NCBI GenBank assembly: GCA_020091685.1
Contig: CM034599.1
Span: 21,748,424 to 21,812,423 of the forward strand
Length of the DNA stretch: 64,000 nt
Source of the DNA: Lutjanus erythropterus
Lineage: Eukaryota > Chordata > Actinopteri > Lutjaniformes > Lutjanidae
Direction of reading: 5' to 3'
The translations under genes and the position numbers were made by a program. Below the pieces are notes generated by a model that was not told where the DNA came from, made no database searches, and was given only the letters and a program-made list of their open reading frames with translations. Position 1 is the first letter of the stretch; each line of letters starts with the position of its first letter. Below, in pieces: positions 26,471-39,570 of the stretch.

Positions 26471-27744
26471 AAGGAAAAAGTGCCTTAATCTTCTGAAAAA
26501 CGGATCCTTTTTGCTCGCATATGTCAATGCGTGTGTCTCAGAGAAGCCCGGCTCCCCAGTGAGTCTACTGTTAAATGTTAGGTCTCTCTGTGGGAGGAAT
26601 TCATCTTTCTACACTTGCACAAACACAATGGAACATTATGTATTAATCTAGGCTATGCATTCTAGTGGTGAAACTGAGTGCATTGGTGTCAGATGTAATT
26701 TTCAACTAAAATTATAGTGATGTTGTAACAACATTCTGCTCTTTGGACACTGAGGCAGTAACACAAACACATATAAAGATGCCAAACTCCCACAAATTCA
26801 GCAAATGCCAAAGGTGGCAAAAGTAACAATTTCTTACTGAGGCTGAAGTACAGATACTTGTGTAAGACTGATTTAACTTTAACTTGGTACGGGCTCTGAA
26901 ATGCACTCAAAGTATAAAAGTCAAAGCTCTCTGATGGACATTTCTATCAGCTGTTATTGTGTAAAGCAACTGAACCTCACCTTTTATTTATGTTCAAGTC
27001 TTCCTCTCCTGTCTGTTTTGTCTTATGTCTTTCACGCTTTTTCCTCTTGTTATGTGTGTCGTGAGTGATATGCACTGATGGATACACCAAGGAATTGTCT
27101 TTTCCATGTATTATTGTCCCATCTATTAAGGTTGAAATCAGTCTTGGTATTGGGAATGTGGCACACAATGATATAAAATAAAAATAACCAATAATTCCTC
27201 TCAAATGCCGTAAAAATCAACTGACATGTCCAGGGTAGGAATTTTACAGTGGCCACAATGACCTTGGCCACTGTTCCCCTCAGTCTGGCTTCATTCCCCT
27301 CAAAAAATATGCCCTGCAGCCACAGTAGCCTTGAGGCCCCGCCCGTGCTGCCCCAACTGCTTTCGCCATTCCTTTCCTGTCATTACAGTTTTTTAGACAC
27401 CAGTGTCTTTTGTTCAGATTGTAATTGGGCAACATCAGGTGAAATACTGCACACATAAGCAGTGGTGGGTTAGATTTGGAGCCTGGTATGAACCGCTGGA
27501 AAACTGGGCCATTGAAGTGTAATGCAAACTGGCAGCAGAGACAGAGCACTCAGGACAAGAAAGGAACCATGTAATGGACAATAATGTGTAATTACAGTAA
27601 TGTGTTGACGTGATACAAACCTTGATCATGAAACATAATATTCCTCTATACTGCAGACTGGAGACAGTTAACGGTGACAAACAGAGAGATCTGCTCGTCT
27701 CTTCTTCATTGCACTACTGGACGCACTGTCTCTGTCATTCTTAT

Positions 27745-27885
27745 TATAAACTTTATCAAAATAATGACTTATTTTCTCAAACTATTGAGTTATCATCTCA
27801 AAATAATGAAAAACGTTCTCATTATTATTTAATGTATTTTTGAGAAGGTTTCTCATTATTTTAAGATACAAACTCATTATATATG
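27745..27885. repeat. palindrome-rich ATAATGA/TCTCAAAATAATGA repeat
   Basis: Repeats of TCTCAAAATAATGA and TTGAGAAGGTTTCTCATTAT alternate with their inverted forms. It resembles, but is distinct from, the element at 23.7 kb. Confidence 0.5.
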
Positions 27886-29396
27886 GCACATGAGTTAGTA
27901 AAAGACAAGTGGCAAATGACGAAAGGCCTTGACGAGAAAATATAAGGAGTATAAAATATAGATATTTGTGTTCAAATATAGGAGTACAAGTAAAAAGTTG
28001 TCAGAACAATAAATACTCAAGTAAAGTACAGATACTTAAAAAAAACTCTACTAAAATTCAGTAACTTTTTTTTTTTTTTATCTCCCACCTCTGTCAAATG
28101 AGAAAGTTGTAACATTTATAGCTGTTTGTTGGCTAAGTGCAAAATTAAGAAAAGTGTGCAATCACAGGGAGAGGGTCCAGAGCTAAGCTTTATTGATTTG
28201 TGCAGAAATGCACTGTACTGCTGAGCACTAAAAAGTGTAACTCATTGCACTCCTTATCTTGACACTGTTTTCATATGTCTCCTATATGTGTTAAGTTGCT
28301 GTTCTCTATAATGGGCCCTCCTGGCCGCTCTCTGAACATTTAGAGCCTTCATTCTGTGTTGATGTATCACTTCTGGGGTTTTAATCTTATTCAGCCTCAG
28401 TGGAATGTTTTCTTTAGAAGCGCTTTCACAGCTTGCTCAAATGTACCTCTTTTTCCCTGCCATCCTCTCGTCCATTCCCCCTCCGCTTGTCTCTGTCCTC
28501 CTCTCCTTTCTCGACATCTTTTTCACTTTTCCCCCTATCCTCTCTTCTCATCTACCTTCTTTTCCTACTCTCTACTTCTTTTCCACTACTTCATTAGAGT
28601 GAAAACAAATGGGCAGTCCAGGTTGTGAAACAGAGAGGAGAGCAAACTCACACAGTCAGCATGAAGCCGGACTGGGAAAATAATGACACTGACTGCTACT
28701 GGCCCCTTCAGGGACAGCTGGTGGAGAGAGTAAGAGTTATCATAGTAATGGAGGAGATGGAGGGGGAGTAAAATGAGGGGAGGCCTTGAGGAAAAAAATA
28801 ATGAAAGAATGATTTAACGAATGACAAGAAACCAAGAGAAAATAAAAGTTAAATTAAATAAAAGGAAACAATGAACAATGGAGTGAATGCTGGCTATTCC
28901 CTTTACAAAAAAAAGTGTTTTGTGTAAGCACTTTTGAAGTGTGCTCCCATTACCTGAACTGAGGTGGAGCAGCGTTTAGGGAACAGGTATGAGCAGTGCA
29001 CCCCCCCCTCAGGTAGAGCAGGCAGACAGACCTTGTTAAAAGAACAGACATCCCAATCAATATGGTCGTTCCACGGGTGCATCCAGCTGCCGGGGACTAC
29101 ACACAGATAGGCACGGCACAGCAATTTGCAGACATAAACAAGGGCCTAATTGTTCAGGGCCTGGAGGTTTGCAGTGAGGAAAACAAAGATGAAGTATAGT
29201 GAAGAGTTAAGAGGCATTTTAAGTCTCGTTTAGGAAATGAGAGTTTGGGAGTTCAGCAAAACTTTCTTTGATGAGTGTTGTTATTGTGAACGGCGGGGAT
29301 CCTCTGTTTAAAGGCTTTGGAAGTGGAAGAGTATTAGGAGAAAAGATGCTGCATGCACAGCATCAAATGTGAGATAGACAGGTTCTCTGGTTCCTA

Positions 29397-30024
29397 CACT
29401 GAGAAATTAAGATGCTAACTAGAACAATAAACAGTTCTTCGGCTTGTCGCTGTAGGAGGATCCTTTTGGTATCTGGTAGAACCTTTCCCTTAGAAGAGTT
29501 TTCACCCAGAACCACGATGTAAGAAGTTCTACAGAGAAAATCCTCTATGGGGGTTCTATTCAGGGCCTTTACACCTTTTAAAGGTGCTAACAAGAAACCA
29601 TCCAGGAGGTTCTACCAAGAACCTTTTTATATTTCAAGGATTCTATCTATAACCCACCAAGGGGGTTCTACTGAGAACCTATATTCCAAGTGTGTTATCT
29701 AGAACACGCTCAGGAAGTTTTACTGAAATTTTTTTTTTGTATTCCCAGGGTTTTATCTGGAACCCACCCAAAGGATTCTACTGAGAAGTATTTTATATTA
29801 TGGTATAAAGAACCCTTAAAGAAAGAGTTCTTCAAGTATTTCAACAATCCCTGAAGAACTTTTTCATCAGAAAGGGATTCTTTGGATGAAAAGTGTTCCT
29901 AATGGTCTTATAAAGAACTTGACAAGTCCTTCTGTCAAAAAAGGGTTCTTCAGAAGCAAATGGTTCTGGGTAGAACCTCAGCCCTTCAAGAAGAACCCTC
30001 TTGGAACTCTTGCTTCCCGGAGTG
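29397..30024 (-). mobile_element. GGTTCT element, copy C (inverted)
   Basis: It starts CACTGAGAAATTAAGATGC and ends CCCGGAGTG, with TA immediately outside both ends. It holds the reverse-complement modules GAAGCAAATGGTTCTGGGTA and GGTTCTACTGAGAACC. This is the shortest copy, with about four monomers. Confidence 0.75.
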
Positions 30025-30929
30025 TACTTCCCAGGCTTTGGTCAGACTTGAATGTTCAAAGTCGAGAAAGTAGTTTGAAAGAGTCATTTGCTATTTGTGA
30101 TTTTCAGTGTAATCTTGGAGTCTCATCCCACACAGAAGAGCTGTATTGATTGGCGGTCTTAACTGAAGCCGCCTCCTGATCATCCCTTCATCTTGTTTCT
30201 AAAGGGCAGGAGCAAGGGACAGTGAAGGAGAGAGGGCGAAATAAAGTGAGACACCGACAGAGTTCACTGACTATCTGAAGGGAATCTCAGAATTGCCCTT
30301 CAACAAAAAATTTACCAGACTCACACGTAAACCTGACCTCACCTGGCTCACATACACTCATATACACATTTCTTTGCCTTCCCTCCACCTTGTCCTTACT
30401 TCACTTTTACCCCTCTTCCCTCTTTTTGTCTCCCTGCTTCTCCCTCCCTTACCTTCCTCTGAGCAAGGACAGCCAAGGTTGTTTGAATTTTGGATGCTGC
30501 ACACATCTTTTGTTCATTCAATTAGTTCATTCAGGTTGCCCCCCCCGTCTTGTCTTTCAGCCTTCCCCCTTTTTCTCCCCCCTCCTCCCTCATCCAGTGC
30601 TGTTTACTCATCACAACGGAGGTCAACATAATCTCATGGAGTCATGGGCAGACAGTAGACGAGACTCAGTGTGCCCTGGATACTCACACTTGCCGGTCCT
30701 GATATGTTTTGGGGCAATAACTAACGTTTGGCTCAATATGTTTTTCCTGTCTCCCAAATATTGAGAGAGACAGCAGGTGGTTGCAGACCCTTTTTAGCCT
30801 GCAGGCACAGTGTCTGACTGAGTTGGTGATGAATGAGCTATTTAATGCTAATGACAATGTAGCTCCCTCACTGAATGTACAAATGTACAAATTCTATATA
30901 ACCAAATAAGCTTTGGAAGGTTTTGATTG

Positions 30930-32192
30930 AAGGGATAGTTCAAATCATTTGAAGTGGGGTTGTATGAGGTACTTATGCAAAGCCATTGTCTTACCTACAG
31001 TAGATAGAGGTGGACACGCAGCAGCAGTACAGGTGTATAGAACTAAGCAATACACTGCTGTGGACAGGGACAGCATCAAACAACCCACCTAAAAAAATCT
31101 ATATCAGATTATGGAAGGCCGTAGAATTGTGTAGGGATTGTCCCTTGCAATGATTTTGATAAAAAGATTAAAATATGACCACCATTGTTTGTCATTGTAT
31201 AGTCAATGTTAGTCAGTGAGATTCAGTATTGTGACAAAGTAGGTGCACTAATTATAGATGCAAATCGGTGCATTTTCAAGTTTTGAAAGATTGCATACTC
31301 CCCCTCATAATACGAAGCATTGGTTTGTTCCACTGCCTACCTATAGTTATGGTTCTCTTTTTACTGCCAGAATATATGAATTAAGCAACTAGCAACAAAT
31401 CTAGTCAGTTCTTCAGACCGTCATGGAGGAAGTGAGAAATATACACCAATCTGCTGTTCTGTAATTTATTCCCATGCATGCTGTAATTGCAGTCAGGACT
31501 CCTCTGGCACCAGCACTCTCTGTCTCTGCTCGCACCGTGACCGTGACGGCTTTTGCTATGCTTACAGGGACACTGTGTAACCCAGTTCGTTTCGTTTACT
31601 CGCCACAAGCGCACTGCCATTATAATATCCAAATATCGCTCTCTCCAAACCAACCAGATTCCACTGGTGAAATCAGTCATTTTACCTTGCATAGCACGTT
31701 GCTGGTTTAAAGCTACCTCGATTATTTATTTATTTGTGTTATTGTGTGACTGTGTTTTAAAAGATTAGTACTTATTCATCAATGTCACATTAACACAACC
31801 TAACTAACCAATCAAGGCAGTGGTAGACCAGCAACTCCCATGTTCTACAAGATAAAATGGCTATTTTGAGTCTAAGTGCACGAGAGAGAACAATATTTGG
31901 CTTGTGTGATGGCAGTTTACTGTTGTAAAAGGCTGTCTGATGGTGAGGTAAAGAGGTGAAAATATTCTAAATACAGCACACACTTAAACTGATGTTAATT
32001 TTTTAGATGGGCCATTTTCAGGTGTCTAAAATACATTTTGCTGCTGACCATGTCCACAGCAGTACATTGCTTAACATGCTGGTACTCTTCAAACTGGAGG
32101 CATGTTGACCTCCATCTACTGTAGGTAATGCACTGACTATGGATAAATACCTCATATAACCCCACTTCAAATGATCTGAACTATCCCTTTAA
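30930..32192 (+). mobile_element. MITE with long TIRs (larger copy)
   Basis: The left end AGGGATAGTTCAAATCATTT, then GAAGTGGGGTTGTATGAGGT, is mirrored at the right by ACCTCATATAACCCCACTTC and ATGATCTGAACTATCCCT. The inverted arms extend about 150 bp, including CTACAGTAGAT against ATCTACTGTAG. TTGA lies outside the left end and TTAA outside the right, which suggests a TTAA target as in piggyBac-like elements. No transposase seen. Confidence 0.8.
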
Positions 32193-34129
32193 GCCTCTGA
32201 TTGATTTCCAGCTTTCTAATCTATTGTAAACTAGTCGCCATTGGATGCAAAAGCTTTGAATAAGTTTTTCTGTTTTGCAGAGGAAAAGTGTGTAGCCAGA
32301 TACAGCGTTCCTATGACCTGTGGCTGTTCTGTGAACATTTGAGAAAAAGAACAATTTTCACCCAAGGGCTAAAATTCAGAAAACAAAGACCCAGATTTAT
32401 CATGCTGTCAAGACTTGCGCTTGTACTGACAGTGAATAGAACAAAAGGTTGAAGTCTGTGTATGCAGTGTTTTTCATCAAGCTTTTAAATACAGAAAAGC
32501 TTGACTTTAATTGCACTGTTTTCATTTGACTATGCAGAATTAACCCATAATTCAGGATAATCACCCTACAGTAGGTGGCGTCCACACATTAAAGCTTACA
32601 GATGAGATCAGAGAGTGGTGCTCACGGCCTTATTTGTGGCTTTGGCCGGTCCACAAATCTAATCCTCGCTGTCCTCGCTCTAAAGAGTCACTATGAATTT
32701 TGTATCATGGTGTTCTGTGAAAGGACGGGGTCAAGCTGTCCTTGTTCCTTATTTATTCTGAAGAACAAGGGAGTCGTGCGAGGCAAAAAATTAAACACAG
32801 TAGCTCTGTTGTGATTATCTTTAAGGAATTCTGCTTGTGTCTGACCTCCAGTAAGCTGCTCTGGAATTTCCTATAGTTTCTGGAGGTGTGTGTGTGTGTG
32901 TGTGTGTGTACCCACCTCACTGCATTGTGCTGTTTGCCGGTTGAAGAGGAAGAAGTGGTCTTAGGTAACATGGCATTCGGGTCTGTTATTATCTTATTGT
33001 ACTTCTCCAGTGACAACGATATATGACCCCAGCTAGTCCCTGTAGTAGGAACATGAACTCACCAGTTCTGTCTCATTCTTTTCTATTTGTCATGACACCT
33101 CTGTCCTGTACTCTTTCTTTTTCTCCTTCGGTCTCTTTGTTTTTTAACAATGCCATCAATTTGAATAAGCGCATTTAAAGTTTAGTGCTGCTAAGGTTAC
33201 ATCTTGAATAATTTATTTGAAGGGTAGTTTGAAACAACAGATATCTCAGCTTTTAGACATTAATTTTCCAAAATCATGTTTTTATTTTGGCGCAGTCCAA
33301 GGAATATCAATCAAACAAATTTTAGGCTGTTTTAATAAGATATCTGTTTTCATAAATCATGTTTTTTATTGTACACTCAGGAGAATATCAGCATCAACTG
33401 GTGTTGGTTTACTTTTAAGAATTATGTTTTTTTTGTTTTTGCAAACAAACTCCTCATTTTTGCTTCGATTTGTTATCTTCATATCTTGGAGTAGAGGTCT
33501 TTATTGGTCCAATTGTTGGACCTAAACCAAAAAAAAAAAACAAAAAACCATGGAATACCCACTTGTGCCCAAATTGATTTGGTTAAATTCTTATTATTAG
33601 ATATAAATAATCTGAGAGGGACCTGAGGACAGTCAGAGTCTGTCCAAAAGAGACCCAAGGATGATTGGAACCGATCCAAAATGTGGTCTATTTGAACAGA
33701 GCACTTTACTTTTCACTTTCTCCCTCTTGCCTCAAAAGCTGTATTTTTCTCCTCCCATGATAACGATGAACCATGTGATCAGAGCTGTTAGATGGATCCT
33801 CTCGGGCATTAGACATATTGACCCACACACCTACGACGAGACCTGTAGTAATAGAATTAAACCCTGCCTGGAGCCAATTAGACTGACTATAACTGACTGA
33901 ATTGGGTCTCTGGTCTTGGTGATATGTGAGGACCTCTATCTCGGAACATTGTGTCCTGTAATTTATCGGATGATGTCATGTGTATGATGTACTGTTTGTA
34001 ATAAAAATATGACTAAATCTATCATATGATTATTATTATTATGTAATATAACTACTGTATCATATATACAGTATATGACAAAAGTTAATTGTGGTTGCAC
34101 TCTTTGTTTTTCTTTACTCCACTTAATTA

Positions 34130-34320
34130 AAACATAAATTCATGCTAAGATTGGGAATGATTTACATCGCACTTAATTTGAAGAGTTAAATGCAAAATAA
34201 ATGGACGCTTATCTGATTGTGACCAGAACATCAAATGTACCTCGAGAGCATGTTAGTCCACTTCATCACCACAAGGCCTCCCATTTTAATTAGCTTCATT
34301 TCAGCTCTACCTAATAGATG
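34130..34320. promoter_or_regulatory. candidate conserved non-coding element
   Basis: Repeat-free AT-rich stretch with TTTTAATTAGCTTCATTTC and other homeodomain-type TAAT cores. Inference from texture only. Confidence 0.22.
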
Positions 34321-37238
34321 TTAGCTCAGATAGTGTTTTACCATGTTTTCTTTTCTGAGACTAACAAATAAATTGTGTAAAGCCTCTTGAGTTATGGAAT
34401 GTTTTCCTGCAGTCTGCAGAGATAAGAAGGCCAGTGTCGAGAGAGGGATTGGGCTGAGCCTTGTACACATTCCTTTAGTTACCTTTGTCACGCGTGATGG
34501 AGTGTGGGGTTTACAAACCTGGCCTCCAGAACCTCTTTCTCTGACCCTGTTCAGCTGAGCCCCCATTCCTCCATGTCTGTGTGTGTCTGTGTGTGTGTGT
34601 GTGTGCACTGACACCCTGCTTTTCAGTTCTGCCGGCGTCTGATATTGTGCAGGGATGAGGGCGTGTGAGCGGGACCAGACCTTAGTTGTCGCAAGTGGTG
34701 CCTGACCTGGTTTTTAAAAGCACATTCGGAGCCATGCACTGCAGATTTCTGTGAGGGTCGCTTGGCTTTCTGAGACTAAATCAAACTGTTTGAGCTCAGG
34801 CTTTCCTTGGTAAAGAGCGGCCTATTCCTTAAGCTTCCAAGCCAATGCATCAATAGTTCATTTAGAAATATTGAATCCTTCAGTATTAGTTTGTGGCGAC
34901 CTCTTTTCTGTCTCTACACTTCTGAAATCCTCTCTTACTTTCTTTCTATTCCATTCATTCCTCTCTTCTGAGACTGAGAACTATCTCTCAGTTGTCCAGT
35001 CACTCATTTAGAAACTTTACAACTGGGGCTTTTCCTCTGAGCAGTTTAAAGAAAGCTATAAATCTGGCCTGTTTAAATCCAGACTTGTTTAAGCTGCCTT
35101 TTACTAAGACCTGATGCACTGCATTCTTCTGCTGCCTAAACAGGCTTTTTAAACATTTACCCCAAATGTATTTACTGGTTGACTGATACACTCAGTACAT
35201 GGGAGCGGACAGGGAACGGGGGGTATTTGTCTCTCTTTATGGGCCTGGGACTGGCAATGGCTGCCACATGGCCAAACAAAATGGGAGGAAAGTAGAAGAG
35301 GGAAAAAATGAAAAGAAAAAGAACCCTGCAGACCTGTGCTGCATTTAATGAAAACACAGAGGAAATAAAAAGAAATAGGGTAATTTAAATTGTATAAAGT
35401 GAACATATCTTTGTTTTCTGATATCTGCAAGCACATTCTGTTAAATCGAGTTCTGCACTTGTTCAAAATCACAGTTAGACTGGGTTAGCTTGATTAGCTT
35501 TAATCAGATTTAGCGCAACTGGAGTTCAAATGAGAAGATCCAGATGTAAAATTGAGCAGAGCTCTGTTGCACAATTCAAAACTATTCTCGGTTTAGTGAT
35601 GTAAACTGAAAATACAGAGAGTTTCAATATGTAAATGCTTGTTTACCCAAATTAAAATGAATAAAAAATAAGTAAATGTTGGGACTTTATAAGTATAAAA
35701 TAGGGGGAGAACCATTAACTTTTGGCTGCTCTGTATTCCTTAACAAAACATATTGTTTGTAGCTAGCTAAACAAATAACAAAATGTTAAATTGTTTCCTA
35801 ACTAGGTAAACGTAAAATATCAAAAGATAAAAGTTATATTGTTTGCTTGCTCACTATGAAGTTAACAAAATGGTACATTGTTTGCCAGCTAGCTGAAAAG
35901 TCAGTCAAATTCTGCGTCCTGTGAGAAAGATTTGTTGGCTAAATTGTCAACTGGAGTGAAAGAAAGAAGAGACACATCATAAAACTCAATTGAGTTGAGT
36001 GTGTGCCTTAACTTTCTTCAAGGAACTTTGTAATTTTACTCGATCCATCTCAAAAAGGAAGTCATTTAAAAAATTAAACTTCCTCAATTGTAAGTTTAAA
36101 GATAACATTGTTGGAGTTTAAAGTTTTGGTGCACCCGACATTTAATCTTGTTTTAAAGTGAAAACTAAACTGAGGTTGAAAGAAAGGTTCAAATCAAATC
36201 TTTCTTAATTTTAAGATACTTTTTAAGTTTGGTGCAACATAATTTAAGGTTAGACATGATTTAATCGGGTATAATAATGAATCCTCGTTGGTGCAGACCA
36301 GCCTTAGTGTTTTATTGCTTTTTTCATGGTCTTTGTTGCTACATACAGTACAGCGCTCAGTGGGTTTGATATATTCTGAAGGAGCAGAGGCCATATTTTT
36401 TTTAGCCCTCTATTTCCTAAACTCTCTCCCTGTCTCTTTATTCCATTTCCCTCCCTTGATTGGTGGGAGCACTCAGAGGGTGTTCTCACCACGCTGCTCT
36501 AATATGATATGCATCTTCGTGTTTGTGTATCTGATAATCGATTTACGACCCTGTTCTTCGTTTTCCCACTGAGAATGTGAACTGCTGCAGCATTAGTCAT
36601 CTTTACGACATATTTTACAGCACTGCTTACTGGGGGAAGGCCTAGGGCTTGCGGTAAATGTATATTTTACGTGGTGATAGAGTGCATTTGCATCAGAGGA
36701 TCGGTCTTAAAAAAAAAAGAGCTCACTGTAAAGAAAGTGAGCACTCCAAGAAAGAGCAGAGGTCAGCTCGGGAACTTGCCGTCACTTACCTTCAGCCGTC
36801 ACTTGTAAAAGTAGAGGAGTGGTTGTCAACAGGCTCTCACACACGCACAATCCTGTAAGCTATTCAGGTTTACTGTACAGCATGTTCATATAACAGCATT
36901 TTCCAAACAGCATATCAGACATACATCTTTTTGTTTTCCCCTCATCCCTCGCTCTCGCCTGCTTGTAAACCCTGACAGCGGCACATTACCCGTCAGCATG
37001 CATTACACCGCACTTAGATCTACAGGGCAGCATCTTTGAAGTTAAAATGGGGGAAAATATCATAAGTATAGGCCTCGCTCCAGATAGCTGTGGCTGCGCT
37101 CCCAGATGCTTCTCAAAGATTAGAATCATCAGTGAGCAGCGATCTGCTCTATCATATGGCTCTCCTACAGACTTGGCAGCAGGTTTTGAGAGGAGGTCCT
37201 GTGCAGTACAGTATACTGGATCAGGACTGTATGGGCTA

Positions 37239-37982
37239 CACTCTTAGAAATAAGAGTTCCATGATGGTTCTCCCTGAAGGGCCAATGTTCTGTACTGAGA
37301 ACCATTTGCCTATGGAGAAGCCTTTTTAAGGGTTTGTCAAGGGTTCTTTATAGGATTAAGGGTCCACTAGAAAGCCATTTTCATCCAAAGAACCCTTTTT
37401 TGGAGGAGAGTTCCTTAGGGATTGTTGAAAGGGTTTTGTTGAGGGTTCTTTGTACCATAATATAAAAGGGTTCTCAGTAAACCCCCTTGGTGGGTTTTTA
37501 GATAAAACTGGAATATAAAAAGGTCCTTGGTAGAAATCCTTTGGGGGGTTCTTGGTAAGATTTATGGAATATAAAAAAGTTCTTGGTAGAACCCCTTGGT
37601 GGGTTCTGGATAAAGGCCTTGGAATACATAAAGGTTCTCGACAGAACCCCCTGAGTGTGTTCTTGATAAGACTCTTGGAATATAAAAAAAGTTCTCAGTT
37701 GGACCCCCTTGGTTGGTTCTGACTCCCTGGGTGGGTTCTTGTCGGCACCCTTAGAAGGTGGAAAGGTGGATAGAATCCCCAGAGAGGGTTCTGGGTGGAA
37801 CCATTACACCACAGACGGGTTCTCTGTGGAACCTCTTATAGAGGGTTGTGGGCGAAAACTCTCACACATATGGTACAACCCTTAAAGTTGGGTTCTAGGT
37901 AAGTTCCAGGTGGAAAATGTCCTATGGGTATAAGCCGAAGAACCCTTTATGATTTTAGCCAGCATCTTTATTTCTAAGAGTG
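37239..37982 (+). mobile_element. GGTTCT element, copy D (best preserved ends)
   Basis: The ends CACTCTTAGAAATAA and TTATTTCTAAGAGTG are perfect 15-bp inverted repeats, and TA lies directly outside both, suggesting a TA target duplication. The interior holds clear 55-56-bp monomers, each with GGAATATAAAAAGGT, a GGTTCTnnnnAGAACC palindrome and a GGGTTCT half. It has no coding capacity. Confidence 0.85.
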
Positions 37983-38934
37983 TAAAAGAAGAAAACTCCC
38001 TCTCAGAGCCATATATCTGAGGCACCATCCAGTCACCAGAGGCCCCAGTATTTTCTGATGTAATTTTTAAGCTTATGTTGCCTAGCAACACAATATCGTT
38101 AAGCACAGTTTTGCCCAGTAACAAAATTTCTCTCGAGAAAAAAACAGCTGAATCACTAGTTTGAAGAAGTCGGTGGCATGGTTGCTGTAACCAGAGGACT
38201 CCCCTCTCTGCCAGCCAGCTACCCACAGCATTAATCTGACCTTCATGTCTAACATCAGCTCTGAGCCGCAAATACCAAGCAGGTGTGGTGATGTCATCAC
38301 ATCTCATTCAACATACCACAGAGCCATGCAAAGGGCACCCAGCCTTCCTCTGGAAAGAGAAGAAATGTAGCTGTGAACTCTGGGAACTTGCTAGGAGAGG
38401 GTTTCTTTTACAGGAGGCTGTTGTTTTTTGTTCTGAAAGGACTTACAGTAACTCTGCTTGTCGTTTCGTGCAGTGGAGGAGAGTTAATGGATGCTATGAT
38501 GTATAAATGCCTCTGTCAACTGATTTTCTGTCAACAAGATTTTCTATCCACCCGCAATAAGTTGCTTTAAAACTGAACAAAGGCATTCGTCATTCCAAGA
38601 TGGCAATTAATTAAAATATAAATGTCAAACCAGGTACAAGGAGTTTCTGTGCTGTGTTGTAATCATTTGAAATTCATATGGGCTTGGATTTGATTGATAG
38701 TAAAATCAGTTTTTCTCTTCAGTCTTGATTGGCTTTTGCCTTGGCAATAATAAGATGTTTGAATTCCAATCATTTCTGTTCTATGTGACAGTAATTACAT
38801 TTCAAAACTAGAAAACAACATGAAAAGATGTTTTTTTTTTTCCTGCACATACAGTATTATCAGCAAGAGCACCAAAGGTCAGCACAATAGTTAGTCTTTT
38901 CATGATTTCCATCAAAGTGATCCTGTTGCAACTC

Positions 38935-39245
38935 AAACATTTAGCGTTGCCGCAACCAGCAATTAGGAAATGATTCAGCGTTTTGATTGGGAGCCATTTT
39001 GTGTGTGTCGTGTTTGCTCAGCAAGTGGAGCTGCACTAAATTAACATTAATGAATGTTATGGCCTCCCATCAGTTTGACAGGTCTATTCTTTAGATCTGT
39101 TTTTAATTGTAATTAAGCCCTGATTAACGAGCTGGGGGATGTTTCATTCTCTTTTCAAGAATATAGCATAATATGTTATGAAGGCAATCAGGGGTTTGTC
39201 ATTTTATCTGCTAATGAGGCTCAGCCATATGTCATAACAAACTTA
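38935..39245. promoter_or_regulatory. candidate conserved non-coding element
   Basis: Dense TAAT and ATTA cores (TTAACATTAATGAATG, TTTTAATTGTAATTAAGCCC), a TGACAG TALE-type motif and CAGCAATTAGGAAATGATTC. It ends about 140 bp upstream of the SINE at 39383. No coding potential. Confidence 0.3.
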
Positions 39246-39382
39246 ACTTGTCTCTGTAGCAGCAGCTTTTGGAGGCCTCGGTTAAGCTGCTCCTCTGCTC
39301 CTGCTTTGGTCCTCTGTGAAGGCAGCATGCGGCCATCTTTGTAGGCAAACCGCAGGTGTTTGTCTGGAAAAAAACAGGTGTG

Positions 39383-39570
39383 GGGTCGCCCCTGTGGTTA
39401 AGGGATTAAGATGCGGAACATAAATCTCAACGTTCCCCGGTTCAGATCTGGCCAAGCACCTTTGTTGCGTCTCCCTCTTTCTTGTTTCCTGTCATCTCTC
39501 TGCTGCCGCTACCTAATGAACGCATTAAATGTTCCCAAAAATAAGAAGAAAAAGAAAGAAAAAAGAAAAG
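39383..39570 (+). mobile_element. tRNA-derived SINE with 14-bp target duplication
   Basis: The head GGGTCGCCCCTGTGGTTAAG has an A-box-like segment (GTGGTTAAGGGATTAAGATG), and GGTTCAGATC is a B-box match. The body CACCTTTGTTGCGTCTCCC and TTTCCTGTCATCTCTCTG, with an A-rich tail of AAGAAAAAGAAAG units, is a known fish tRNA-SINE layout. The exact direct repeat AAAAAACAGGTGTG lies at 39369-39382 and 39571-39584, which marks a retroposition event. Confidence 0.85.

Noticed and set aside
37400..37700. TATAAAAAGG in each monomer as TATA boxes
   Set aside because: The motif recurs because the monomer is repeated. There is no initiator or transcript evidence.
37400..37800. GGTTCTnnnnAGAACC as a steroid-receptor response element
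   Set aside because: Receptor elements have AGAACA half-sites with 3-bp spacing. The half-sites and the spacing here both differ.
37882..38307. 141-codon open frame on the - strand
   Set aside because: It runs into the right terminus of GGTTCT copy D, so its C-terminal part is transposon sequence.
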